Virus record (IMG/VR): IMGVR_UViG_3300046692_000313
Span: 1-37,132 of that record
Length of the DNA stretch: 37,132 nt
Direction: 5' to 3' (one strand)
Origin: a virus
Shown here: piece after piece, positions 1-9,217 of the stretch
Layout of the letters: each line of letters begins with the position of its first letter
How positions within the stretch are numbered: position 1 is the stretch's first letter
Made by a program: the position numbers and the translations under genes
The notes under the pieces: model-generated
The model's input: only the letters and a program-made list of their open reading frames with translations
Databases searched by the model: none
What the model was told of the DNA's origin: nothing

Positions 1-127
1 GGCGGGCCGCCCGCCGCTCCGACCATTGCGTCAGCCAATTGATCAGCCAGCGCAGCCCATACAGCCCCCCGCCCAGCCCGGTCGCCCCCGCCGCCACCTG
101 CACCGCGTCCTCAAACAGTTTTCCTTC
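1..127. repeat. Left copy of 127-bp terminal direct repeat (circular overlap)
   Basis: Bases 1-127 are identical to 37006-37132. An exact repeat of 127 bases at the contig ends, falling inside one gene that is only complete when the ends are joined, is the usual sign of a circular molecule assembled with a 127-base k-mer. It is not evidence for a biological terminal repeat. The unique genome length is then 37,005 bp. Confidence 0.95.
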
Positions 128-133
128 AGGCAT
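1..133 (-). CDS. 5' end of the membrane coiled-coil gene that crosses the circle join
   Basis: The ATG of this gene is at 133-131, after a GGGGGACGG ribosome site just past the stop of the 108-aa lipoprotein gene (142). Reading leftward gives MPEGKLFEDAVQVAAG and runs off base 1. The same bases recur at 37006-37132, where the gene continues to its stop at 36719. See the entry at 36719 for the full protein of 139 aa. Confidence 0.8.
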   Translation of the reverse strand, partial: MPEGKLFEDAVQVAAGATGLGGGLYGLRWLINWLTQWSERRAAR

Positions 134-141
134 CCGTCCCC

Positions 142-468
142 CTATCCGTGCCAGCGTCCATGGAGGCAGTGCGCAACTTCATGGCCGATCCATTCCGGCC
201 GATAGTCGCTGGCCGGGTCCACGATATGGATCGTGCAATGCGCCCGATCCGGTGAAATCACCCCGAAGGCCATCAGGCCGCGGCCGCCCTCGATCCTCAC
301 CCCCGCCGCAGCAGCAGCCCCGCGCAGCGCGCCGATGCTGTCATGCTCCACGACGGACAGCGCGACGCTGGCCTGCGCATATTCCGACTGTTCGAAACGA
401 TAACCGTCCGCCGCTTCCCGCGAACAGCCGCAGATCGCCAGCAGGGCGAGGATCACACCCCGCTTCAT
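142..468 (-). CDS. Small putative lipoprotein with HExxH metalloprotease-like motif
   Basis: The protein has 108 aa. I chose the ATG at 468 because it overlaps the stop of the gene before it (ATGA) and gives an immediate signal peptide: MKRG, a hydrophobic stretch to residue 14, then Cys15 in the context ICGC, a plausible lipobox. Near the C-terminus is GHEVAHCLHGRWHG (residues 95-108), with HEVAH at 96-100 and another His at 107. HExxH with a later His is the zinc-binding pattern of many metallopeptidases, but the protein is very short and ends one residue after that His, so activity is uncertain. It is in the late operon between tail genes and the membrane coiled-coil gene, so it is made late and probably exported to the envelope. 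The function is unknown. Confidence 0.7.
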   Translation of the reverse strand: MKRGVILALLAICGCSREAADGYRFEQSEYAQASVALSVVEHDSIGALRGAAAAAGVRIEGGRGLMAFGVISPDRAHCTIHIVDPASDYRPEWIGHEVAHCLHGRWHG

Positions 469-812
469 GCCGGCCACCCTGCATCGATATCCACCGCCTC
501 GATCGCGGCCAGCGTATCCGCCGCCTCCGTCATCGCGCGCAACGCGGAGGCATGGGCAACAAGGTCGCTGATCGGCGCCGCGCCGAAGGCCGCCAGCGCG
601 TCCCGCTTCACCCTGATTGCGATCCATGCTTTCGCTCGCGCGGCCGGAAGATCATCGACGATCGTCAGGCTGTCCCAATCCACCATCTTGCCAGCCCATG
701 TGAAGGCGCCAGCAACGGACAGAGTCGTGCAACCGGCAATGTCACAGGCCGGCAGCATTTCCGGCGTCACGATCTGGGCTTCCCGCTTTGCCGGGTCCAT
801 GATGACGATCAT
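465..812 (-). CDS. Small tail-region protein, possibly fibre accessory
   Basis: The protein has 115 aa. An upstream in-frame start exists inside the fibre gene, but the ATG at 812 has a good GGAAGGGG ribosome site overlapping the fibre stop (817-819), so it is preferred. Residues 1-60 are beta-like. The C-terminal half is alanine-rich and helical (ARAKAWIAIRVKRDALAAFG). That half resembles the helical segment of the small DUF4376-type proteins often found directly after phage fibre genes, but the match is by eye and weak. It overlaps the start of the lipoprotein gene by four bases, so the two are translationally coupled. Confidence 0.65.
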   Translation of the reverse strand: MIVIMDPAKREAQIVTPEMLPACDIAGCTTLSVAGAFTWAGKMVDWDSLTIVDDLPAARAKAWIAIRVKRDALAAFGAAPISDLVAHASALRAMTEAADTLAAIEAVDIDAGWPA

Positions 813-816
813 CCGC

Positions 817-3800
817 TTACCCCTTCCATGAGAGCGCGAAGGTGCCACCGAACGATATGAAATCATTCGTATTGGTCTTGCGCATGATGATCCGCACGGA
901 CACCGTCTGCCGAGCACCGAGGCCAATCGACGAGCCAGAGACGGAGAAAGATCCGGCAAAGTCGCCGCCCGCGCCGCCAATATCCGGCGTCACGGCGAAG
1001 GCGCTGCCGATCGTCGTCCACGATCCGCCGCCATTCAGGCTATATTGGAAATAAGCTTCGACAGAGATCGTGCCGCCCGAACCCAGCTTAAAGAAGCTGC
1101 CATTGGCGTCGGCTTCCAGCGTTCCGTTCGGCCCCATCAACAGGTCGATACGGCTCACTTCCGCCAGCGTCGTCGTGGTCGGCGCGCCCACGCCATTGTC
1201 CGCGAACACATAAGGCGCGCCATCCGGCACCTTGGTATAAGGCACGCGCACCTTCGTGCTCGATCCGCCCTGGCTCGCGGTCACTTCCACCCAGCCTTCG
1301 TTCGCAGACATGCCGCTGGCCGACACCGCGCCGCCGCCGGTGATGGACACACCGGTCATACCGCTCGACGACAGGCCATAGGTGGCGCTGCCGGTCACAT
1401 CGGTCGCGCCGCGCAGCACCGTCACCTGAAAACCGGGAATCGCGCCCTTGGGGGTGTAGTTCGCGGATGACGGGACGGCGATCGGATTGGGAACGGCAGT
1501 GATCGTCAGCGCGTCCAGGCCGTCCGTGCCATCGGTGCCGTTCGTCCCATCGCTGCCAGCGCTCCCGACAGGTGAAAACTTGATGCCGGAAATGCGCGCG
1601 CCAGATGCCCATATCGAGCTATCGAAATAGTAGCGCTGGCTGCCGGGCGCCGAAACCTGCCGCCGAATTTCTCCGCTGCGGTAATAGGTCACTGTCCGGT
1701 TGTCATATACGACCTGAAGGACATGACCCGGATTATAGTCGCCAAGAGCAATCAGGCTGCCACTTTCTGCAGCAAATAGCCCGCCGCCACCTTGAAGATA
1801 CAGACCATAATCGATCGTGGCCCAATCAGCATCTGTCGTCGGATCGGTGTTGAGACCAAAAATGTAATCATCACCGCCATTCGCCGTGACGGCAGCCATC
1901 GCCCCGCCAATATAGCCTTCCGACGAATAGGCGGAACCATCCCAGAAGCCGCTAGCGCCCGTCTTCAGGATATAGTCCTGACCCACGACGACATTGGCGT
2001 GCGGCACCAGGCCGAACAGCGCAGGCCCACGATAGGGCGACCATGTGTAATCTGCCGGGTTCGTGCTTTCGATCGCCGACGTCTTGTTGACCGCCAGTCC
2101 CTGATAGCCACGTCCACCGGGCGCGCCGGTGGCAAAGTTTACCGTGCCGTCCGCGCTGTCGGCATAGGCGACCCAGCTATAAAGCGTCAGGCCGTCTGCC
2201 CCGGGTGCGCCAGGTGCACCATCCTGTCCATCGGACGGCCCCGGCGCGAAGCTGGGAAAGCCGGATTGGATCTCCGTCGCCGAAGACACCATCGGCTCTG
2301 CGATGATCGCAGTCATGTGCCCGGCCGCGTTGGCCCTGACATAGAGCACCAGATGCATCGCGACCGCCGTAGACGGCGTTTCAACAAAGACCTGAAGCTT
2401 CGTATTAAACGGCTGCGCGCCCGATACCCCCGCGACATAGACAGCAGAGACACTCCCTGCAGCATCGACATAATGGGCATGCACATGCTGAATATCGATC
2501 GGACCTTGCCCCTCGATCCCCAACTGCACGGCCAGACGCTCGCCACCCTTGACCGGTATCGTGTAATCCGAGTGCGTCCGCAGTTCGAACTGAGCGCCTG
2601 CCGCGCCGGCATCATATTCGGCCTTTACATAGCGCACGCCCTGGTGAAGCCCGGCGAAGAAGCTTGTCAGCGTGAGCGGGCCGGTATTGATGCCGGTGGT
2701 CCACCCCTGCACGCCCCGCTCGAACATCGCATTGCGCACGCGGTTGCTACCGCTGATGCTGTCACTCCCTGCGCGAACGAAAAGGCTCCACCAGTCATTG
2801 CTTTCTACCGGCAGCGAAGGCGGCGCATTACCCGTGCTCGCCAGTGCCGCGACATAGACCCATGAAGAGCCCTCATACTGGACGATATCGCCCGCGCCAT
2901 AGTTCGTCGCCGGGTCATATGGCCCCCGCGGCACCAGAACGACCGGGGCGCTCGGCAGCGGCGCGGCCTTACTCAGGCCTTCCACCGTCAGCGACAGCTT
3001 GCTGACGGTCTCTCCCACCTCAATGGAGAAGTCCTTGAAGAACCCATAGATGGTCAGGCTGTCGGTCCCGGCCTCACCGATCCACAAGGACGGGCGCGTG
3101 CGAACCGCCGTGATGCGGCTCACCGCATCGTCCAGAGCAGCGGTGCGGATCAGCGAGCGCGTCGACATCCGCTTCGCCCATGCGCGCTCGACGACCGTCA
3201 CTTCGCCAAAATCGTCCGTTTCCTTGCGGCTATAATCGGTGATCCCGGCCGTAGGCGATGCCTCGGTTACGCCCAGCGCCACCAGCGGCCCGGCAAGCAA
3301 GGTGCCGACAGACACCGTACCCGCTCCGGTGACCGTCACGAGGATAGCGCTGGTGCCGGCGGGCAGGTCCAGAAAGGTGACTGCGCCCTCCCCGACCGCA
3401 ATGGTGCGATCATATCCGGCCGCCTCCACCCGCACCGTCGCCGCCACCACGTCCAACAGCGCCACGGCTGACACCGCATCGACATCGAGCGAGACGATGA
3501 TGGAACCTGCAGCAGACGTTACCGTACCCAGCGCCTGATCGAACATCGCCCAACGGTTGGTCGGGCCGACATCCAGCCACTTGCCCGAACTCCCCGCCGG
3601 ATCAGCCCCGACATTGCCTGCTGCCGTGCTCTCATAGATCCGGTGCGTCGCCGCCTTGATGACCCGAGCGCCCATCGGATAGACTGTCCCCGCCGACCAT
3701 TCCGCATGATCAGCCTCGGCAACACTGCTGGACGTCAGCACCGCGTCCGTGATCGTCTCAGGCTGCAGCAGCCAAAGCGTGGACAACTGCCCCTCTGGCG

Positions 3801-4179
3801 CCGGATCGGCGCCCGTGTCGTCCAGATCCTCGCTATCGAGCAGCCCTTCGATCGTCAGCGTGCAATAGCTGAGGCCGCCGGCCGCAAGGTCCAGCGAGAA
3901 GTCCTTGTAGAAGCCGCGCACGGACAGGCTCGCAAAGCGATCGTCGGCCACCCAGGTTGCCGGCGTGGCACGAAGGCCGGCCAGCAACTGCTGCAGCGCA
4001 TCGACATCATCGGACGGCACCCCCAGACGGGCGGACAACTGACGGGAGAAGCCGCGCGGCACAACCGTCGTCACCCCGAAATCATCCGTCACACGCCGGC
4101 TATAGTCGGTGATGCCGATCGTCAGGCCCGTTTCGGTCTGGCCGATATCCACGGTCCCGGTGTCGGTCTCCACCCTCAC
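817..4179 (-). CDS. Large tail tip / fibre protein with duplicated N-terminal domain
   Basis: The protein has 1120 aa and starts with ATG overlapping the stop of the tape measure gene (4176-4179). An N-terminal module (about residues 22-115, beginning ITDYSRRVTDDFG and ending near YCTLTIEGL) recurs at about 312-400 (ITDYSRKETDDFG ... LSLTVEGL), so the protein holds an internal duplication. Two short collagen-like Gly-X-Y stretches follow, at about 646-662 (DGQDGAPGAPGADG) and 871-888 (GSDGTNGTDGTDG). They separate beta-rich domains, including a carbohydrate-binding-like region at about 470-645. The C-terminus is Ig/beta-sandwich-like. Position after the tape measure and this modular build indicate a tail tip or receptor-binding protein. 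No separate distal tail or hub gene is recognisable, so this one protein may combine these jobs. Family assignment is inferred. Confidence 0.85.
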   Translation of the reverse strand: MRVETDTGTVDIGQTETGLTIGITDYSRRVTDDFGVTTVVPRGFSRQLSARLGVPSDDVDALQQLLAGLRATPATWVADDRFASLSVRGFYKDFSLDLAAGGLSYCTLTIEGLLDSEDLDDTGADPAPEGQLSTLWLLQPETITDAVLTSSSVAEADHAEWSAGTVYPMGARVIKAATHRIYESTAAGNVGADPAGSSGKWLDVGPTNRWAMFDQALGTVTSAAGSIIVSLDVDAVSAVALLDVVAATVRVEAAGYDRTIAVGEGAVTFLDLPAGTSAILVTVTGAGTVSVGTLLAGPLVALGVTEASPTAGITDYSRKETDDFGEVTVVERAWAKRMSTRSLIRTAALDDAVSRITAVRTRPSLWIGEAGTDSLTIYGFFKDFSIEVGETVSKLSLTVEGLSKAAPLPSAPVVLVPRGPYDPATNYGAGDIVQYEGSSWVYVAALASTGNAPPSLPVESNDWWSLFVRAGSDSISGSNRVRNAMFERGVQGWTTGINTGPLTLTSFFAGLHQGVRYVKAEYDAGAAGAQFELRTHSDYTIPVKGGERLAVQLGIEGQGPIDIQHVHAHYVDAAGSVSAVYVAGVSGAQPFNTKLQVFVETPSTAVAMHLVLYVRANAAGHMTAIIAEPMVSSATEIQSGFPSFAPGPSDGQDGAPGAPGADGLTLYSWVAYADSADGTVNFATGAPGGRGYQGLAVNKTSAIESTNPADYTWSPYRGPALFGLVPHANVVVGQDYILKTGASGFWDGSAYSSEGYIGGAMAAVTANGGDDYIFGLNTDPTTDADWATIDYGLYLQGGGGLFAAESGSLIALGDYNPGHVLQVVYDNRTVTYYRSGEIRRQVSAPGSQRYYFDSSIWASGARISGIKFSPVGSAGSDGTNGTDGTDGLDALTITAVPNPIAVPSSANYTPKGAIPGFQVTVLRGATDVTGSATYGLSSSGMTGVSITGGGAVSASGMSANEGWVEVTASQGGSSTKVRVPYTKVPDGAPYVFADNGVGAPTTTTLAEVSRIDLLMGPNGTLEADANGSFFKLGSGGTISVEAYFQYSLNGGGSWTTIGSAFAVTPDIGGAGGDFAGSFSVSGSSIGLGARQTVSVRIIMRKTNTNDFISFGGTFALSWKG

Positions 4180-7100
4180 GCGGCACTCTCCACGCTGATG
4201 GCCGTGCCGCCGCTTGCCGCCGTCACGTCGTCCATCCTGCGCGCGATCCGACCGGTATTGCCGGCGTTCGCGGCGTGGCCCGCATTATTGTCGCTGCGTA
4301 GCTGCACGACTTCGTTCCGCAACGCCCTTACCTCGCTGATCAGGTCATCATTCGCGGCGGCCGTGCTGGTCGACGCCTGCGCGGCGGTGGCCGCCGTGGT
4401 CAATATGCTGGCGCTGCCTGTGCTGCTGGGCGTGCCAGAGGCAAGCGCGGTGATGACAGAATAGGTCGCATCAAGGCTGGCGGCGGTCTGCGCCTGTATC
4501 CGGTCCAGTTCCTGCCGGCTCGTCGCGGTATCGGCTGCGGCCTTCAGCAAGGCCTGCGATAGGCCAGGCAGGCTCCTTGCCGCATCCTGATCGCCGGCGC
4601 GCGCCGCGCTCGTCGCCGCATTGAATTGCCCCATCAGCGACGCGAAACCGCCATCGGCGTTTGCGCCGGCCAATCCCCGGATGCGGTCAATTTCATCCCT
4701 GATGCTATCGCCCACGCTCGTCCATGCTGCGGCCAGGTCAGCGGCAGCCTGCGCCGCGGCCTTCGCATCCTCGATCGCGTAAATCTGCTGCTGCAGCGCG
4801 CGGTTGCTGGCATCCAGCTTGGCAAGGTCCAGTTCGCGGAGGGCGGCGGTGTTGCCCTGTAGCTCCAGGATCTTCCGTTCAAGATCCTGCCGTTCGCTCA
4901 GGATATCGGCCGCGCTTTTTGCGCCCGTCAGTGCCGATTGCAGATCGGCGAAGGCGGGCGCCAGCTTCAGCAGCGTGGCATAGGTCTCCATCCCGGCCTG
5001 CGTGGTCAGGTCCTGCGCCTCCACCAGCTGGCGGAAGGCGGCAAGCGTCGAAGGCATCGACAGGCCCAGGCTGTCGAAAACCCTGCTGAACTGCACCAGC
5101 TTCGCCGCCGACTGCTCCTCTTTCGAATAATAGCTCTGGAAATAGGCATCCACCGCATCGGTCATCGCCGAAACGCTGTCGAACTGATCAGCCAGATCCA
5201 GCTTGGTCGCCACGCCCAGCGCCTGCGCGCTCTGCCCCAGCAGGTCGAGCGCACTGGTGACGGCCTCTACCGTGGACGCCACCCGCACCAGGGTTTCGAA
5301 CGCGCCCTCCCCGACCTGCTGGAATTGCGCGATGCCAGGGAACGCCGCATTCGCCATACTGTCGGCCGCTGCGCCGAAGATTGCGGTCAGCTTCTCCTCG
5401 ATCTCGGTGCCGGTCAGGCCCTGCAGGTCGATCTTGCCGATATTGAGGACAAAGCTGTTCAGCCTGTTCTGGATATCCGTCGTCGCATTGCCCAGCGGTC
5501 CGGCGGCCGCGACGATCGCGTCATTGAACTGCCGCAGGATCAGCGTGAACTGATTTTCCAGCGTCGGGTCGGCGGCCGAATAATTCGTGCTGTATTTGGT
5601 CGACGTCGTGATGCCGAAGAATTTCTTCTTCTTCTGGATATCCGAATAATAGGACGCATCGAACCCGCCATTGAGGATGCTGCCCAGCGACTGCGCATCG
5701 CCAAAGAGGCCGCTGCCGATCACGCTGGTCTTGGTGCCGAACAGCGACTTGACGACGCTGCTGATGCCCCCGACGATACCGCCGATGATCGGAATTTTCG
5801 ATACCAGCCCGGTCGGATCAATCAGGCGGGACAGGATCTTGCCCGTCGTGTCGGTCTTGAAACCTTCCGTGACCCCGGCCGAGGCATTGATGTTGCCTGC
5901 GCGGATCAGGACGGACGCCAGTCCGCCGATCTGGCTGTCGATCGATTTGAGCGATGCGGACATGTCGCGCGCATAGCTGTTCGTGACGGTATCGACCTCC
6001 TTCAGCGCATCGATGGCGCGCTTGATGCTCTCGCTCTTGGCTTCGCTATCGCCCAGCACCGTGCCGGTTCCGGTATTGGCGGGTGTCAGGCTATTCTTGC
6101 CGCCGCCGCTGAAGGCGCCGCCGACCGCAACGCCGATCGAGGCCAGTGCGGCGACCGTGGCTGCGCCGGCCGCAAGGTTGAGTGGGAACGGCAGAGATTT
6201 GATAGCATTCACCACGGCTTCGACGGCGCCCGCCGCCGTGCGCGCTGCACTGTTGGCGATCTTCGCGCCGGTTTCGATGATGTCCTGCGCCATCGCGCGG
6301 ACTGACAAGGCGAACTCGACGGCGCGGAACGCCTTTTCGGCCGCCTGTGCCGCCTGATAGCCCTTGCTCTTCTCCCCGAAGAACCCCTTGGCCGCTGCCG
6401 CCATGTCACCGAATGCGCCGACCTGCGACGTGGCCGATGCCAACGCGAACCGCGCATTTTCGCGATCTATGCTGGCCTGATTTCCGGTCGCCGCCTTCAA
6501 TCTTGCGGCGTGCTGGGTTTCCAGGCGCGTCCTGTTCGCTTCATAGCTGGAATAGATCGCGGCCATGTCGCCTATCGCGCGGCCCACCTGGCCGAAGGCA
6601 TCGGCCATCCCCTGCGCCGCATCCTGCACATTGCCGGCGATCAGATCCCAACGATCGGCAGTGAAGTTCAGGGCATCGTTATAGGCGTTCTGCTTCTCGA
6701 TCAGCACCTGTTGGCGATCGGCGATGGCCACCTGCTGTTCGATATAATCGGCCTGCATCTGCGGATCCCGATATTTGGCCTCCGCCTCCTGGGTTGCCTT
6801 CAGCACCGCCAGCGTGTGCACGCGCACCGCATCGGTGGCGCCGACAACGCGCAGTTCCTCCCACAATTCGGCAAGCCGGTTCGATCCGGCGGCCATGTCG
6901 GCATTGAACTGCGCCTTTTCCGCTTCGGCATTCGCTGCTGTCCGCGCTGCACGCTGACGCTCCAGCGCCGCCGTGACCGCATCGATCGCCTGCCTGTCGC
7001 CGATCTGCTGCGCCGCCTGCATGGCTGTCAGCAGCGGCAGGTCGGCCAGCTGATCCTTCACCAGATCCGCCGCACGCGCTGCCGGAGCAAGCCCGTCCGC

Positions 7101-9047
7101 CACCATCGCATTGACCAAGGCCTGCGCCGCCGCTTGATCGCGCAGCCCTGCGCTCCCTTTCGAAGCGTCTGATACCCGCTGGGCAATGGCCAGGCGCACC
7201 TGCCGCGCCACAGCCGCCTCGATATCGGCGCGCTGCTTGATGGCCTGACTCTCCGCCTTCACCCGCGCTTCCGCGATCAGCGCCGCCGCGCCCGAAACGT
7301 CATAGGCGGCTGCCAGAGCATAGAGATTCCTGATCTGCGCCTCTACCGCCGCGGCGTCGCGCGCGAGCTGGTCGGCATGGCCATCTTTCTTCGGGTTGCG
7401 GTCTGCCTTGATCTCGGCCGCCTGCTTGCGCAGATCGGCCAGCTTGTTCGATCCGATCTGCTTGGTGACATCCTGGCCGAATTTGATCATCGATTTATTG
7501 GCGTCGTCGAAGGCATCCTTATAGCTGTTACCCACGTCGGTCATGATCTCGCCCATACCCTTGCCGGCAAAGACACCCTTCACGATCACGCCGATCGCCT
7601 TGAAGGTGCCGACAAATTCGGAATAGAGCGCGGCAAGGGCGACCCGACCCGCCTTCGTCATCCAGTCCAGCGCATCGCTGAACCACTTGCTCATGTCGCC
7701 CAGGTTGATGCCAACCCGCTGTGCCATCACCTGGAACGTCGCCTTCACGACGTCGCCGGTGCTGACCGACACATCCTTCAGCCGCTTGATTTCATCATGG
7801 GTCAGTCCGAGGCCGGCGACCATCGCCTTGGTATCGACCCCCTTTGAAACAGCCCGGTCGAACAGCGCCAATCCACCGACGGCGACCGCAGCGGCGGCGA
7901 TGACCGGCGCATAGGCGAGCGCCAGCCCGCCAAGCTGCAAGGCAAACCCCTTCACCCCGCCTTCGGCCATCTGCGCGATCTGGAATATCTGGCCCGCCTG
8001 CGTGGCGAAGATCTGCATCGGCTTCGCGCCAGACATGGCCATCGTCGCCACATCGTTCAACTGGAACGTAAATTGCGTCAGCGTATGACCATGCCGTGCC
8101 ACGGATGCCGCGCCCTTGTCATGCGCGCCGGTCATCTCGTTCAACCTACCGGTCAACACCTGCTGTTGCCGGGCGTATTCCTCAGGCGCCGTGGCGCCGG
8201 CATGATAGAGGCGCGTGGATTCCGCGATCTCTGCATTCAGCCGCTGGGTTGCGGCATAGAGCGGGTCCGTCGCCATCCGCAACCGCTCGGCCGCAGCAGC
8301 ATCGGCCTCCTGCGCCGCGTGGGAATCCCTTACCATCGCCGCAAGACGCGCATGCTCGGTGGCAAGCTGCGCCGCGGCGGCAGCGTCAGCGCGCAACTGC
8401 TGCGCCGCCTGATCGCGGGCCGCTGCCTTTTCGGCTGCCTCCATCTCGCGCAGCGCCGCAGCGCCCTGCCGCACACGTGCCTCGAACATTTGATACGCCC
8501 ACGCCGCCTCACGGACCGCCTTGGCTTCACGCTCTGCGGCGGCGACAGACTGCTGCGCGGCCATGATCTTCTCTTCGGCCAGGGCCTCGGCTTCCGCCCT
8601 GGCTTTGCGCATCGCGGCGAACTCCTGATCGTACAGATCGGCCTCCTGCGCGCGCAGCCGACCCGCCAGCTCGGTCAGGCCCTGCTGCTCAGCTGCCAGC
8701 GCTGCCGTTTCCACCTTCATGGCGCGCAGTTCCTCGCGGGTCTTGCCAAAGGTGGTGGCCTGGCGCTCCAGTTGCCGCGCCAGCGCTTCACCCGTCTTTT
8801 CCGCGCGCGCCGTCTCGCGTGCTACCGATTGCAGTTCACGGGTCGCGGCAGCACCGAACGTCGTCATGCTGGCGGTTGCCGGTCCAAGCTGCAGCATGCC
8901 GCCCGTTGCCTTCTCGATCTGGGCAACCTGCCGAACGATATCGACCGTCCTCTGATCGAACATCTGCGAGAAGCGCAGCAACTCTTCGAATGCGCCGCCG
9001 GTGTCGATGGCGAAGCCGACTTCCAGCGTCGGAGAACCCTCACCCAT
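4176..9047 (-). CDS. Tail tape measure protein
   Basis: The protein has 1623 aa and starts at an ATG 9 bases after a GGAGG site. Residues about 70-310 are a long Ala/Glu/Arg-rich coiled coil. The segment around 330-370 (FQLNDVATMAMSGAKPMQIFATQAGQIFQIA) is the signature of lambda-H/prophage tape measure proteins. It is followed by hydrophobic segments (GGLALAYAPVIAAAAVAVGG) that could enter the host membrane during DNA ejection. Further hydrophobic Ala/Gly-rich segments lie near 930-1000. The protein sets tail length; at about 1.5 angstrom per residue a tail of roughly 240 nm would follow, a long siphovirus tail. It lies between the G/T chaperones and the tail tip gene, the canonical place. 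Confidence 0.95.
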   Translation of the reverse strand: MGEGSPTLEVGFAIDTGGAFEELLRFSQMFDQRTVDIVRQVAQIEKATGGMLQLGPATASMTTFGAAATRELQSVARETARAEKTGEALARQLERQATTFGKTREELRAMKVETAALAAEQQGLTELAGRLRAQEADLYDQEFAAMRKARAEAEALAEEKIMAAQQSVAAAEREAKAVREAAWAYQMFEARVRQGAAALREMEAAEKAAARDQAAQQLRADAAAAAQLATEHARLAAMVRDSHAAQEADAAAAERLRMATDPLYAATQRLNAEIAESTRLYHAGATAPEEYARQQQVLTGRLNEMTGAHDKGAASVARHGHTLTQFTFQLNDVATMAMSGAKPMQIFATQAGQIFQIAQMAEGGVKGFALQLGGLALAYAPVIAAAAVAVGGLALFDRAVSKGVDTKAMVAGLGLTHDEIKRLKDVSVSTGDVVKATFQVMAQRVGINLGDMSKWFSDALDWMTKAGRVALAALYSEFVGTFKAIGVIVKGVFAGKGMGEIMTDVGNSYKDAFDDANKSMIKFGQDVTKQIGSNKLADLRKQAAEIKADRNPKKDGHADQLARDAAAVEAQIRNLYALAAAYDVSGAAALIAEARVKAESQAIKQRADIEAAVARQVRLAIAQRVSDASKGSAGLRDQAAAQALVNAMVADGLAPAARAADLVKDQLADLPLLTAMQAAQQIGDRQAIDAVTAALERQRAARTAANAEAEKAQFNADMAAGSNRLAELWEELRVVGATDAVRVHTLAVLKATQEAEAKYRDPQMQADYIEQQVAIADRQQVLIEKQNAYNDALNFTADRWDLIAGNVQDAAQGMADAFGQVGRAIGDMAAIYSSYEANRTRLETQHAARLKAATGNQASIDRENARFALASATSQVGAFGDMAAAAKGFFGEKSKGYQAAQAAEKAFRAVEFALSVRAMAQDIIETGAKIANSAARTAAGAVEAVVNAIKSLPFPLNLAAGAATVAALASIGVAVGGAFSGGGKNSLTPANTGTGTVLGDSEAKSESIKRAIDALKEVDTVTNSYARDMSASLKSIDSQIGGLASVLIRAGNINASAGVTEGFKTDTTGKILSRLIDPTGLVSKIPIIGGIVGGISSVVKSLFGTKTSVIGSGLFGDAQSLGSILNGGFDASYYSDIQKKKKFFGITTSTKYSTNYSAADPTLENQFTLILRQFNDAIVAAAGPLGNATTDIQNRLNSFVLNIGKIDLQGLTGTEIEEKLTAIFGAAADSMANAAFPGIAQFQQVGEGAFETLVRVASTVEAVTSALDLLGQSAQALGVATKLDLADQFDSVSAMTDAVDAYFQSYYSKEEQSAAKLVQFSRVFDSLGLSMPSTLAAFRQLVEAQDLTTQAGMETYATLLKLAPAFADLQSALTGAKSAADILSERQDLERKILELQGNTAALRELDLAKLDASNRALQQQIYAIEDAKAAAQAAADLAAAWTSVGDSIRDEIDRIRGLAGANADGGFASLMGQFNAATSAARAGDQDAARSLPGLSQALLKAAADTATSRQELDRIQAQTAASLDATYSVITALASGTPSSTGSASILTTAATAAQASTSTAAANDDLISEVRALRNEVVQLRSDNNAGHAANAGNTGRIARRMDDVTAASGGTAISVESAA

Positions 9048-9217
9048 GATTTTCCTCCAACTGAAAATATTAGCCCGAACAGTTCCATTGCCCCCGCGCC
9101 CATTGGCAGGGCGGCCATGTCATCAGCCGAAAATCAGGCTAGACTCTGAAACTCTGCAGAAATAACGCCGTAAATCTGGTGGCCGGCAAAGGTCGATAGC
9201 CAGAAATGGGGGCAAAA
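9048..9217. other. Divergent intergenic region between tape measure and TM2 genes
   Basis: This 170-base stretch carries the ribosome site of the tape measure gene (GGAGG next to 9047) and, on the plus strand, the leader of the TM2 gene. A promoter for the TM2 gene must be here or just inside the tape measure gene. No convincing -35/-10 pair could be picked by eye. Confidence 0.4.

Noticed and set aside
1-127. Biological terminal repeat or transposon-type direct repeat
   Set aside because: Length 127 equals a common assembly k-mer and the repeat lies within one gene repaired by circularisation.
142-627. Extended start of the lipoprotein gene at 627
   Set aside because: The extra 53 residues are Arg/Gly-rich antisense-like sequence; the ATG at 468 gives a clean signal peptide and an ATGA overlap.
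4938-6305. Long plus-strand open frame opposite the tape measure gene
   Set aside because: Arg/His/Gln-rich composition typical of the complement of a GC-rich gene; no ribosome site or neighbour logic.
9164-9180. Possible sixth repressor operator (GCCGTAAATCTGG) near the TM2 gene
   Set aside because: Too many mismatches to the CGGYATAAATACCGC consensus to claim.
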